In this document: piece by piece, positions 1 to 8,806 of the stretch
Layout of the letters: every line of letters begins with the position of its first letter
How positions within the stretch are numbered: the stretch's first letter is position 1
Origin: DAIPXZ01 sp036782995
GTDB taxonomy: Bacteria; Bacillota; Clostridia; Saccharofermentanales; Saccharofermentanaceae
DNA length: 64,000 nt
Direction: 5' to 3'
Assembly (NCBI GenBank): GCA_036782995.1
Contig: DAIPXZ010000004.1
Location: 1-64,000 of the forward strand
The notes under the pieces: generated by a model
What the model was told of the DNA's origin: nothing
The model's input: only the letters and a program-made list of their open reading frames with translations
Databases searched by the model: none
Made by a program: the position numbers and the translations under genes

Positions 1-29
1 GAAATACCTCTTTTACGATTCTTATGATA

Positions 30-1271
30 TTACTTAATGTCCGGATAAAGCGGATACTTGGAAGTAAGTTTTTCTACACGAGCCTTGATTTCTTCCTTCG
101 AAGCATCAAAAGAGAACAACGCCATAGCAATCAAATCGGCAATTTCCACCATATCAGCTTCCTTCATGCCACGTGCCGAAACAGCGGCTGTACCTAGGCG
201 AACACCGCTGGTAACAAAAGGCTTTTCCGGATCATAAGGAATCGTGTTCTTATTCGCTGTGATATTCACTTCATCCAAACGAAGCTGGAGTTCTTTACCT
301 GTAACGCCAGTTCCACGAAGATCAAGAAGCATGAGGTGATTCTCTGTACCATTAGAAACCAGTTTCACGCCCTTTGATTGTAGCTCCGCTGCCATTGCGG
401 CTGCATTCTTGATAATTTGTCCCTGATATGCACGGAATTCGTCGGAAAGAGCTTCTTTAAATGCAACAGCCTTCGCAGCAATGATATGCATCAAAGGTCC
501 TCCCTGTTGTCCCGGGAACACCGAAGAATCAATCTTCTTCGCATATTCTTCTTTGCACATAATAATACCGCCGCGTGGTCCACGAAGTGTTTTATGTGTA
601 GTAGTTGTTACAAAATCAGCGTATGGAACTGGGTTCGGATGCAAGCCTGCAGCAACTAAACCAGCAATATGAGCCATGTCCACGAATAAATATGCACCAA
701 CAGCATCGGCAATCTCACGGAATTTCTTGAAATCGATGATACGAGAATAAGCGGAAGCACCGGCAACAATAACCTTTGGCTTACATTCCTTAGCCTTCTC
801 AAGAATCATGTCATAGTTCAGCATTTGTGTTTCCGGATCTACACCATAAAACTCAGAATGATAAGTACGACCAGAAACATTAAGCTTCATGCCGTGTGTA
901 AGATGACCGCCATGAGACAAATCCATACCAAGAATCGTATCACCTGGCTCAAGGATGGCAAAATAAACAGCCGTATTGGCTTGTGCACCGGAGTGTGGTT
1001 GAACATTGACATGCTCGGCACCAAAAAGCTTCTTTGCTCGTTCAATAGCTAATGATTCCGCAACATCAACGAATTCACATCCGCCGTAATATCTCTTTCC
1101 CGGGTAACCTTCTGCATACTTATTTGTAAGCGGAGAACCAGCTGCTTCTAAAACAGCCTCTGTAACAAAATTCTCCGAAGCAATTAATTCAATCTTTGTA
1201 CGTTGACGATTTACTTCGTCCATAATGGATTGATAAATCTCAGGATCTTCTGCCTTAATATGTTCAAACAT
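30..1271 (-). CDS. glyA: Serine hydroxymethyltransferase
   Basis: PLP enzyme that interconverts serine and glycine while loading or unloading one-carbon units on tetrahydrofolate in the cytoplasm. The family signature VTTTTHKTLRGPRGG, with the PLP-binding lysine near residue 228, is present, as is the N-terminal IELIASENF motif. The length of 413 aa is normal for the family. An upstream extension of 12 codons is open, but the ATG at 1271 is preceded by a good GGAGG ribosome site and gives the usual SHMT N-terminus. It follows the AIR-synthase-like gene after 112 bases that hold a promoter-like sequence, so it probably has its own start as well as read-through. Its neighbours purB and, further away, folD also belong to purine and one-carbon metabolism. 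Confidence 0.97.
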   Translation of the reverse strand: MFEHIKAEDPEIYQSIMDEVNRQRTKIELIASENFVTEAVLEAAGSPLTNKYAEGYPGKRYYGGCEFVDVAESLAIERAKKLFGAEHVNVQPHSGAQANTAVYFAILEPGDTILGMDLSHGGHLTHGMKLNVSGRTYHSEFYGVDPETQMLNYDMILEKAKECKPKVIVAGASAYSRIIDFKKFREIADAVGAYLFVDMAHIAGLVAAGLHPNPVPYADFVTTTTHKTLRGPRGGIIMCKEEYAKKIDSSVFPGQQGGPLMHIIAAKAVAFKEALSDEFRAYQGQIIKNAAAMAAELQSKGVKLVSNGTENHLMLLDLRGTGVTGKELQLRLDEVNITANKNTIPYDPEKPFVTSGVRLGTAAVSARGMKEADMVEIADLIAMALFSFDASKEEIKARVEKLTSKYPLYPDIK

Positions 1272-1309
1272 GAAAGGATACCTCCAATAATCGATTTTTC
1301 TACTCAATT

Positions 1310-1338
1310 ATGATAAACAAAATATTCTATTTGGTAAA
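1310..1338 (-). promoter_or_regulatory. Probable sigma-A promoter of glyA
   Basis: On the minus strand, TTTACC and TATCAT are separated by 17 bases, and the -10 lies about 40 bases upstream of the glyA start. Found by eye; it fits the vegetative consensus well. Confidence 0.55.
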
Positions 1339-1383
1339 GTCATAATCTATTGTTGAATCAAACAAAAATGCGGGAATCCAATA

Positions 1384-2406
1384 TTACATCTTATACAGTT
1401 CATCTGCTTGCGGTGGGTCAAGAGGGCACTCTTGTCCCGCATTATCTATCAATGTAAATGATGAACTCGTGAAAACTCCGATATCCGTTGCCGTAATTCC
1501 CTTACTAGCAAGTATTGCGATGGTTTCATCAGGACATTCGGTAGCCATGAGCAATGATCCCGAAGATATGAGTCGGTACGGATTTAAATGCATATTTTCA
1601 CAAATCGCTTTCGTCACATCGGTAATCGGAATCTTTCGCATATCAATGTGGACACCGATATTCGAATAATCTGCCATTTCATATGCTGCGCCGAGTATGC
1701 CACCCTCTGTGACATCATGCATCAAGTGTGTCGCACTAAGCATGTAGCCTTGCTCATTTTTCAAACCGGTCTTACTCGGCAAGGATGCACCAGTCACACC
1801 ATCCTCCACAACGCTGATTTTTTCGATATACTTCTTCGCTTCTGAAAGAAGTTCATCCGATACCTTTCCAACAAGCTTCTCTTCATGCTCCATCGCGGCA
1901 ATCCATGTGCCTTCAATACCGCAAGTCTTTGTCATAATCAAGTGGTCACCGATTTCTGCCTTACCGGAAGGGATCGGCATCGAATGATCAACAATGCCAA
2001 AAGCCGTCGTTACCACAATAAAACGATTTACGGAATCGCTTACCTCCGTGTGTCCACCGACGATATCAACTGATAAGCCGGAAGCCGTTTGAGAGGCCGA
2101 ATCAACAATATACGTAATGTCATCACGCGTCGCGGAAGGGGGTGCTATCAACACCGTAAGAATCGAAGATGGTCGTACGCCACAAGCCGCAATGTCATTG
2201 CATGACACATGAATGGAGAGCGCACCAGATTGCATACCACCAGCCGTAATCGGATCTGATGATGTAACAAGAAGCTTATCCTGCAAATCTAGCCAAGCGC
2301 AATCCGCTCCGATATTGGCACCGATAAGTGTTCGCTTAGAAAGCTTCGGTAAACGGGACAAAACAAGTTCAGATAACTCTTCGTTGGTTAATTTCCCGAC
2401 ACGCAT
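1384..2406 (-). CDS. AIR synthase / HypE / ThiL-like ATP-binding protein
   Basis: Member of the PurM/SelD/ThiL/HypE superfamily, whose proteins bind ATP at a glycine-rich N-terminal site and phosphorylate or dehydrate small substrates. Visible features are the acidic ADC motif near residue 34, the TSSDPI segment and the VSCNDIAACGVRP stretch of the N-terminal fold, followed by a typical AIRS C-terminal half with HDVTEGG near residue 220. The length is about 340 aa with the ATG at 2406, which follows AAGGAGAA; an earlier in-frame extension lies inside thiI. The gene starts 10 bases after thiI stops, so it is co-transcribed with thiI and a cysteine desulfurase. That suggests a link to sulfur or selenium transfer onto tRNA or cofactors, but the substrate cannot be read from the sequence. 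Confidence 0.8.
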   Translation of the reverse strand: MRVGKLTNEELSELVLSRLPKLSKRTLIGANIGADCAWLDLQDKLLVTSSDPITAGGMQSGALSIHVSCNDIAACGVRPSSILTVLIAPPSATRDDITYIVDSASQTASGLSVDIVGGHTEVSDSVNRFIVVTTAFGIVDHSMPIPSGKAEIGDHLIMTKTCGIEGTWIAAMEHEEKLVGKVSDELLSEAKKYIEKISVVEDGVTGASLPSKTGLKNEQGYMLSATHLMHDVTEGGILGAAYEMADYSNIGVHIDMRKIPITDVTKAICENMHLNPYRLISSGSLLMATECPDETIAILASKGITATDIGVFTSSSFTLIDNAGQECPLDPPQADELYKM

Positions 2407-2416
2407 ATATTTCTCC

Positions 2417-3628
2417 TTATAAGTCGATGGAAATACTCTCGACGGAATCAATTCCCTTCGCAATCAAACCTGGAACATCCAAGTTCTCCTCAGCGGCAAC
2501 CATATGCTTTTTGTGTGGATGAGTCTTTGGATGCTTCGCAACAAATACTGTACAACAGTCTTCGTATGGCAAAATAGATGTTTCAAAAGATCCGATTCTT
2601 CGAGCAATTGTTGTAGTATCCTCTTTATCTAATCCGATAAGTGGACGGAAAACCGGCATTTTGGTCACAACCTCATTCGTTAATTGAATCGCTTCCATAG
2701 TTTGACTGGCGACCTGTCCTAAGCTCTCTCCGGTAATCAAGCATTGCAATCCTCGTTTCTCTGCGATTCCTTCTGCAATGCCAAACATGATACGACGCAT
2801 TGTTATTGTCAGCATATCATGCGGGCTGTTCTTATACAAATCGAGCTGTATATCCGTAAAGTTTACAATATGCAATGTCATCTGACCCGCATAACGAGAT
2901 ACAATTTTGGCTAAATCCTTTACCTTTTGCTCGGCACGTTCGCTCGTATATGGATATGAATGAAAATAAATCGCTTCAAGTCGCATGCCACGGGAAGCCA
3001 TCATATATCCAGCAACAGGAGAATCAATACCACCGGAAAGAAGTAAAAGGCCTTTCCCTGCTGTACCGACCGGCAATCCACGATGACCCATTTTCTTATC
3101 GGAATATACATACATAGATTCACGTATTTCAACATTAATAGTGAAATCCGGATGATTAACGTCAACCGTTAATTCAGGGAATGCATCAAGAATAACACTC
3201 CCGACATTGGAACAAATCTCCGGTGATGCCAACGGAAACGATTTGTCACCACGCTTGGAATTGACTTTAAACGACTTGTATCGATGTGTATCCAAAATCT
3301 TTTGTGTCAATGCAATCGATTGATCATATATAGCTTGAATATCGCCCGAAAACTTCCAAACAACACTAGCCGATACTATGCCAAAAACCTGACATACAGC
3401 AGTCAAAACTTCTTCAGCGCGAAATTCATCATCCAGCAGATTTTCAGTGCCTGGTTTTGATTCTATCCAAAAACGTGATTGGCTTTGATAAATGGAGAAA
3501 TCACCCAGGTTTTTCAGACGAAACTTCAAATTATCAATCAATTGATGCTCAAATTTCCCTCGGTTCAGACCCTTCAGCGCGATTTCGCCCATACGAGCTA
3601 AAATACATATTTCGTGACTTGTATTCAT
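2417..3628 (-). CDS. thiI: tRNA 4-thiouridine sulfurtransferase ThiI
   Basis: Activates U8 of tRNA with ATP and transfers sulfur to give 4-thiouridine; in many bacteria it also takes part in thiazole synthesis. At 403 aa it is the short Bacillus-type form, with an N-terminal ferredoxin-like/THUMP region (about 1-170) and a PP-loop ATPase domain starting with LLLSGGIDSPVAGYMMASRG near residue 196. The C-terminal rhodanese domain of the E. coli enzyme is absent, so the persulfide must come directly from a partner cysteine desulfurase, and one is encoded immediately upstream (9 bases away). The ATG at 3628 follows AGGAGAT. Confidence 0.95.
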   Translation of the reverse strand: MNTSHEICILARMGEIALKGLNRGKFEHQLIDNLKFRLKNLGDFSIYQSQSRFWIESKPGTENLLDDEFRAEEVLTAVCQVFGIVSASVVWKFSGDIQAIYDQSIALTQKILDTHRYKSFKVNSKRGDKSFPLASPEICSNVGSVILDAFPELTVDVNHPDFTINVEIRESMYVYSDKKMGHRGLPVGTAGKGLLLLSGGIDSPVAGYMMASRGMRLEAIYFHSYPYTSERAEQKVKDLAKIVSRYAGQMTLHIVNFTDIQLDLYKNSPHDMLTITMRRIMFGIAEGIAEKRGLQCLITGESLGQVASQTMEAIQLTNEVVTKMPVFRPLIGLDKEDTTTIARRIGSFETSILPYEDCCTVFVAKHPKTHPHKKHMVAAEENLDVPGLIAKGIDSVESISIDL

Positions 3629-3637
3629 GTTTATCTC

Positions 3638-4786
3638 CTAAAACAATCGATATTGCGAATATATTTTTGCAATTTGAGAAAGTGCTTCTTCGATTTCTTG
3701 TTCCGTTGTAAAACGCGAAAAGCTGAAGCGAATGGCATTCTCTGCAATTGTCTGACTATATCCCATTTCTGTTAATACATAGCTTATCTGCTTTTTCTTC
3801 GATGAGCAAGCCGAAACCGTTGAAACATAGATTTCATTTTCTTCCAAACAATGAAGCATCGTTTCTGATTGGAATCCGGGGAATGATACATTCAACACAT
3901 ACGGTAAAGCATCGAGTGGAGATAGTACTTGCGCGCCCATCTCCGTCAAGCCATAACGGAATGTATTGGAAAGAATATGTATTCTTTCCAAATTTTCATC
4001 GATACCATCATTTGCCATTTCAAGTGCCAAAGCAAAAGCATTAGCCAAATATGGTGCCATTGTTCCAGAACGTTTATCATTTTGTTGGCCGCCGCCCATA
4101 ATCAACGGACGAAGTTTTTTCATCGTGTTTGCTTCCACATAGAGAAGTCCAACGCCTTTTACCGCATGAATTTTGTGTCCGGAAAAGCTCATCATGTCAA
4201 CGCCAAGTTTCTTAACAGATATCGGCATTTTCCCGAGAGCCTGCACCGCGTCAATATGGATTTTGGCCTGCGGAGCACATTTATTTCTCAGTCTGACAAT
4301 ATCTTGAAGCGGTAATATAGCCCCCGTCTCATTGTTTACATATGTAAATGTCAACAAAGCAACCTTTTCATCAAGAATGCGTTCTAAATAAGTAAGGTCA
4401 GGCGCTCCTTCTTGATTCACTGGAAGGTAAATGATTTCATATCCTCGTGAAGCAAGAACATCCAACGAACGCAGACTTGCCCTATGTTCTGTCTTTGTAG
4501 AAATAATCTTCATGCCTGTTCGCGCAGGATTTGGAACCGAGCCAAGAATTGCCGTTTCAACCGCCTCCGAACCACAAGACGTCAGAATTAATTCTGAAGG
4601 CTGACACCCAAGGCACCGAGCAATTGTATTCATAGCATCATTCCAAGAAGATTCCGCAATAACACCCAAGCGATGAAGCGAGCTTGGATTTCCGTATCCG
4701 TGTTCGTCAGAGAGCGAATCAAAGACTAAACGAGCCACTTCGGGAAGCGGCTTCGTTGTTGCACTGTTATCGAAATATATACTCAT
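3638..4786 (-). CDS. Cysteine desulfurase (NifS/IscS family)
   Basis: PLP-dependent enzyme that removes sulfur from cysteine as an enzyme-bound persulfide. The PLP lysine lies in FSGHKIHAVKGVGLLY near residue 200, and the persulfide cysteine in STVSACSSKKKQ near residue 327. Length (382 aa) and the start YFDNSATTKP are standard. It lies directly before thiI in the same transcript and is the likely sulfur donor for tRNA thiolation, as in Bacillus NifZ-ThiI pairs. Its ribosome site overlaps the purB stop codon, implying translational coupling. Confidence 0.94.
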   Translation of the reverse strand: MSIYFDNSATTKPLPEVARLVFDSLSDEHGYGNPSSLHRLGVIAESSWNDAMNTIARCLGCQPSELILTSCGSEAVETAILGSVPNPARTGMKIISTKTEHRASLRSLDVLASRGYEIIYLPVNQEGAPDLTYLERILDEKVALLTFTYVNNETGAILPLQDIVRLRNKCAPQAKIHIDAVQALGKMPISVKKLGVDMMSFSGHKIHAVKGVGLLYVEANTMKKLRPLIMGGGQQNDKRSGTMAPYLANAFALALEMANDGIDENLERIHILSNTFRYGLTEMGAQVLSPLDALPYVLNVSFPGFQSETMLHCLEENEIYVSTVSACSSKKKQISYVLTEMGYSQTIAENAIRFSFSRFTTEQEIEEALSQIAKIYSQYRLF

Positions 4787-4795
4787 TACACTTCC

Positions 4796-6229
4796 TCAAA
4801 CGGTAAGTTCAGGTTCGTCCATGTCTAGCTCGGCACCATACATAACAAGGATAGGAGCGATATCATTCTTCAAGAAATCATCGACCTGCTCTGGGCAACG
4901 TCCGATATAGAGCTTTGGATCTAAAAGCGAATCCAAGGATGCCTTGTCTAGACCAAATGCTTCATCATCTGCGATACGCATGAGTAAATCATTTGGTTTT
5001 CCTTCTTGCTTAACAACCGCACCTGCCGCCATCGAATGAACACGAATTTTTTCGTGCAAATCCTGACGATCACCGCCACGTTTCACGGCTTCCATCATAA
5101 TATTCTCGGTTGCCATGAAAGGAAGCTCATCCATGATACGCTTGTGAATCATGTTCGGATAAACAACCAATCCAGAAACAACATTTTGGTAAATGCTTAA
5201 AATCGCATCCACTGCCAAGAAAGCTTCCGGCACACTGATTCTCTTGTTTGCAGAGTCATCTAGCGTTCTTTCAAACCATTGTTCGGCAGCCGTCATCGCA
5301 GGATTCATTGCATCGGCGATCACATAACGAGACAATGAAGCAATTCGCTCCGATCGCATCGGATTACGCTTATATGCCATGGCAGAAGAACCGATTTGTG
5401 ATTTTTCAAATGGTTCTTCTATCTCCTTCAAATGCTGTAGCAATCGAATATCATTACTGAACTTGTGTGCACTTTGCGCAATCGACGAAAGGCAATTCAG
5501 TACACGTGCATCCAGCTTACGTGTGTATGTCTGTCCACTTACTGCAATCGACTTCTCAAATCCCATCTTCTCAGCAATCATATTATCCAAAGCGGCAACC
5601 TTTCCATGATCTCCTTGGAAAAGATTTAAGAAGCTCGCCTGCGTACCTGTTGTACCCTTGCAACCGAGCGGACGAAGACATGCATTCACAAATTCGAGCT
5701 CTTCGAGATCAAGTGCCAAATCCTGAAGCCACAAAGTCGCACGTTTGCCAACAGTAACCAACTGTGCTGGTTGAAAGTGCGTGAAACCGAGAGTCGGCAT
5801 CGCTTTATATTCATCAGCAAATGCTGCGAGCTTATTCATTACATTCACTAAGCGTTTGCGCACCAAGAGAAGTGCTTCACGCATTAGTATGATATCTGTA
5901 TTGTCACCTACGTAACAAGATGTTGCGCCGAGATGGATGATTCCTTTGGCCTTTGGGCATTGTTCACCATAAGCATGCACATGAGCCATAACATCATGAC
6001 GAACTAGCTTTTCTTCGCGAGCCGCAACATCGTAATTAATGTCGTCTTTGGAAGCAATCAGCTCTTGAATTTGTTCATCAGTAATGTTCAAGCCGAGTTC
6101 TTTTTCAGATTCGGCAAGTGCAATCCAAAGCTTTCTCCAAGTGCGAAACTTATTATCCGGCGAAAAAATAAATTTCATTTCTTTGCTGGAATACCGAGAA
6201 TTCAATGGGCTTTCATAGGTGTCCTTCAT
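4796..6229 (-). CDS. purB: Adenylosuccinate lyase
   Basis: Cleaves SAICAR and adenylosuccinate, releasing fumarate, in purine synthesis. The fumarase/aspartase superfamily signature SSAMAYKRNPMRSE lies near residue 289, and GATSCYVGDNTD near residue 101. At 477 aa it belongs to the longer purB class. ATG at 6229 with GGAGGAA upstream. It starts 3 bases after the preceding aminotransferase gene ends and is part of the same operon. Confidence 0.96.
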   Translation of the reverse strand: MKDTYESPLNSRYSSKEMKFIFSPDNKFRTWRKLWIALAESEKELGLNITDEQIQELIASKDDINYDVAAREEKLVRHDVMAHVHAYGEQCPKAKGIIHLGATSCYVGDNTDIILMREALLLVRKRLVNVMNKLAAFADEYKAMPTLGFTHFQPAQLVTVGKRATLWLQDLALDLEELEFVNACLRPLGCKGTTGTQASFLNLFQGDHGKVAALDNMIAEKMGFEKSIAVSGQTYTRKLDARVLNCLSSIAQSAHKFSNDIRLLQHLKEIEEPFEKSQIGSSAMAYKRNPMRSERIASLSRYVIADAMNPAMTAAEQWFERTLDDSANKRISVPEAFLAVDAILSIYQNVVSGLVVYPNMIHKRIMDELPFMATENIMMEAVKRGGDRQDLHEKIRVHSMAAGAVVKQEGKPNDLLMRIADDEAFGLDKASLDSLLDPKLYIGRCPEQVDDFLKNDIAPILVMYGAELDMDEPELTV

Positions 6230-6232
6230 GAA

Positions 6233-7516
6233 TTATTCCTCCAATAATTTACGTACTGCTGCTAGTTTAGCACATACTGCCAAAACAGACACAGCAATCT
6301 CAATATCTTCGAGGCATGGGAAACTCGGGGCAATACGAATATTCGAATCAAACGGATCTATTCCGTATGGATAAGTAGCACCGGCAGGTGTTAATGCAAC
6401 GCCAGCTTCTTTTGCCAGTTTCACAGTCTCTTTTGCGGTTCCATTATATACATATATTGAAACAAAGTAACCACCTAAAGGCTTATTCCACTTCGCAATT
6501 CCTGTGTCTTGGAACTCCATGTCGAGGATTTCCAAGGTTTTCTCGAACTTCGGTCGCAAAATATCGGCTTGCTTCTTCATTACTTCCTTCACTGCATCAA
6601 GATTCGGAAGATACTTCGCATGCATCAATTGATCAATTTTATTCGGTCCGATAGATTGCACCTTCAAAATATCCTTGGTGTGAACGAGGTTATTTTCGTT
6701 TGCTGCAATACAAGAAATACCCGCACCAGCGAATGAAATCTTACTTGTCGACGCAAATTCATATACTCTATTGGCATGATTGTATTCTTTTGCCAACGCA
6801 AGTATATCCGGTAATGAACCTTGTTTGTCATCATATAGATGATGAACTACATAAGCATTATCCCAAAGAATACGGAAATCAGGTGCTTTCGTCTCCATAG
6901 AAGCTAAACGTCGGCATACCTTTTCCGAATAAATATATCCGTCTGGGTTGCTATAAAGTGGCATCGCCCACATACCGAGAATCGATGCATCATTCTTCAC
7001 CAAATCTTCAATCATATCCATATCCGGACCATCTTCATTCAACGGAACAGGGATTAACTCAAAGCCCAAAGTCTCCGTCACAAGAAAATGACGGTCATAT
7101 CCAGGAACCGGGCATATCCATTTCCGGTTTTCGATTTGAGACCACGGCTTCTTAGATTCAATCTCTCCGAAAACTAATGAACGCATCAAGCAATCATACA
7201 TTAAAGAAAGGCTCGAGTTATTTCCGATGATTACCTGTGCTTCGGAAACACCCAAAATACTTCCAAATAATTCACGCATTTCATCAATACCAAACGGCAT
7301 ACCATAGTTTCGACAATCCGCACCGGATTTCGACTTGAAATCACCCTTTTCAAGCATGCTCGGCATTACTTCGGCCATTTCCAATTGCTTCGGGCTCGGC
7401 TTGCCACGAGTCATATCCAAAGACAAGTTACGGGAACAATAGTCCTTATATCGGACTTCCAATACCTTCAGGACTTCTTTTAACGATTCCTTATCTAGCT
7501 CACAATAAGACTTCAT
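6233..7516 (-). CDS. Class I/II aminotransferase, MocR-like aspartate aminotransferase type
   Basis: PLP-dependent aminotransferase of the fold-type I family that includes the short MocR-type aspartate aminotransferases (PF12897-like). Visible are MTRGKPSPKQLEMAE at the N-terminus, the cofactor region VIIGNNSSLSLMYD, the DNAYVVHHL segment and the probable PLP lysine in EFASTSKISFAGAG near residue 255. At 427 aa the length fits. It is the first gene of the operon that runs through purB, cysteine desulfurase, thiI and the AIRS protein; aspartate/glutamate use fits with the purine step next to it. Substrate preference is inferred from the family only. Confidence 0.88.
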   Translation of the reverse strand: MKSYCELDKESLKEVLKVLEVRYKDYCSRNLSLDMTRGKPSPKQLEMAEVMPSMLEKGDFKSKSGADCRNYGMPFGIDEMRELFGSILGVSEAQVIIGNNSSLSLMYDCLMRSLVFGEIESKKPWSQIENRKWICPVPGYDRHFLVTETLGFELIPVPLNEDGPDMDMIEDLVKNDASILGMWAMPLYSNPDGYIYSEKVCRRLASMETKAPDFRILWDNAYVVHHLYDDKQGSLPDILALAKEYNHANRVYEFASTSKISFAGAGISCIAANENNLVHTKDILKVQSIGPNKIDQLMHAKYLPNLDAVKEVMKKQADILRPKFEKTLEILDMEFQDTGIAKWNKPLGGYFVSIYVYNGTAKETVKLAKEAGVALTPAGATYPYGIDPFDSNIRIAPSFPCLEDIEIAVSVLAVCAKLAAVRKLLEE

Positions 7517-7619
7517 GACTCATTCGCCTCCAAATTTGATGTTCAACAACGTCAGAAAAGAAATGTCAAAATAGCAATCTTGCAAAAAACATCGTGCGTA
7601 TGTCATCTTGACCGCTATC

Positions 7620-7648
7620 ATTATCTTTGATTTGAAACTATTCCGCAA
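7620..7648 (-). promoter_or_regulatory. Probable promoter of the aminotransferase-purB-thiI operon
   Basis: On the minus strand, TTGCGG and GATAAT are spaced by 17 bases. The -10 lies about 100 bases upstream of the aminotransferase start, at the very end of the yraN gene. Found by eye. Confidence 0.45.
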
Positions 7649-7649
7649 G

Positions 7650-8015
7650 TCACTTGCAAGAAAATGGGCAAAATTCGATTTTTTGTATAATTCCCGGCCC
7701 GCACAAAGTCACCCATGCGGCAAAATACCGAATATTTCTCTCATAAAGCTGAAATTCGTGTATATATGCTCTTGTTGTTCGCTCGATTCGTATTCGTTTT
7801 ATCGAGTTGATCGACTCTGAGATATCATCCAAAAAGGAATTTTTCGATCTCGCCTTCACCTCGAAAATGAATAATTCATCATCTCGTTGTGCAACTATAT
7901 CTAATTCACCCACATGGTAACAAAGGTAGTTTCGCGAAAGAATCACAAATTGATGGTTTACCAAGTAATGACTTACTGCATCTTCCGCTAATTTACCAAC
8001 GTCCTTCGTTTTCAT
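7650..8015 (-). CDS. YraN family (UPF0102) endonuclease-like protein
   Basis: Small protein of the UPF0102/YraN family, which has a PD-(D/E)XK nuclease-like fold; the biochemical role is not established. Family features are GKLAEDAVSHYL near residue 7 and the catalytic-type core GELDIVAQRDDELFIFEVKA around residues 36-55, with the D and E-x-K residues. Length 121 aa is typical. ATG at 8015 follows GGGAGGTGA. The family is usually found next to rnhB, as here. An array of phased TCGACA repeats sits upstream. Confidence 0.88.
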   Translation of the reverse strand: MKTKDVGKLAEDAVSHYLVNHQFVILSRNYLCYHVGELDIVAQRDDELFIFEVKARSKNSFLDDISESINSIKRIRIERTTRAYIHEFQLYERNIRYFAAWVTLCGPGIIQKIEFCPFSCK

Positions 8016-8077
8016 AAATCACCTCCCATACTTTGTCTCGCCATAATAGCGGACATCATTTCCAATGTGTTCGGTGA

Positions 8078-8117
8078 ATTATCGACAAATATCGACATTA
8101 TTCGACAATATTCGATA
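8078..8117 (-). promoter_or_regulatory. Four phased decamer repeats resembling tandem Spo0A boxes
   Basis: On the minus strand four decamers follow one another: TATCGAATAT, TGTCGAATAA, TGTCGATATT and TGTCGATAAT. The centre ones match the Spo0A box TGTCGAA with a 10-base repeat, and the array is followed by TTCACC. The same 15-base end, TGTCGATAATTCACC, recurs upstream of recA at 28869-28883. It lies between rnhB and yraN, about 60-100 bases upstream of the yraN start. Binding by Spo0A is inference. Confidence 0.5.
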
Positions 8118-8176
8118 TTAATCATATTAATGAAAACAAAAACTCGGATTTCGACGTTCCGAGCTTTGTTCATGCA

Positions 8177-8806
8177 TTAATGTATTGTTTTCAAAAACGT
8201 TCTTCGATGAATCGGTGTAAAACCAAATTCTCGAATGGCAGCATAATGGGCGGCCGTACCATATCCTTTATGCTGCGCAAACCCATATCCCGGATATTCT
8301 TTGTCATATTCAACCATAATACGGTCACGTGTTACTTTAGCAAGAATGGATGCCGCAGCAATCGAATTTGATTTTGCATCACCTTTAATTATGGGAATTA
8401 CCTCAACATCAACGCCTTTGAGGTCGACAGCGTCGATCAACAAAAGCTCTGGTTGTACGGCAAGACCGGCTACACATTCTCGCATCGCTTGTTTGGTTGC
8501 ATTCAATATGTTAATTTCATCAATAACATCAGGTTCCACACGAATGACGCAAAATGAGACGGCGTGTTCAATAATTTCATCGTATAGCTCATCACGTCGC
8601 TTGGGGGAAAGCTTCTTTGAATCATCCAAGCCCAAGATTGTATAGTTCGGATTCAGAATACAAGCAGCCGCAACGACTGGCCCAGCTAGAGGGCCACGCC
8701 CCGCTTCATCGATACCGGCAATGACACTTTTACCATTTGCATATGCTTCATTCTCATAATTTGACATGAGAATGTATTTCTCCTTCATCTTCTCTTCTCT
8801 GGTCAT
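8177..8806 (-). CDS. rnhB: Ribonuclease HII
   Basis: Endonuclease that cuts the RNA strand of RNA/DNA hybrids and removes single ribonucleotides from DNA. The metal-site motif IAGIDEAGRGPLAGPVVAA lies near residue 28, LLIDAVDLKG near residue 120, and the KSNSIAAASILAKVTRD block follows. 209 aa, normal length. The start ATG overlaps the rbgA stop codon (ATGA), so the two genes are translationally coupled. Confidence 0.96.
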   Translation of the reverse strand: MTREEKMKEKYILMSNYENEAYANGKSVIAGIDEAGRGPLAGPVVAAACILNPNYTILGLDDSKKLSPKRRDELYDEIIEHAVSFCVIRVEPDVIDEINILNATKQAMRECVAGLAVQPELLLIDAVDLKGVDVEVIPIIKGDAKSNSIAAASILAKVTRDRIMVEYDKEYPGYGFAQHKGYGTAAHYAAIREFGFTPIHRRTFLKTIH

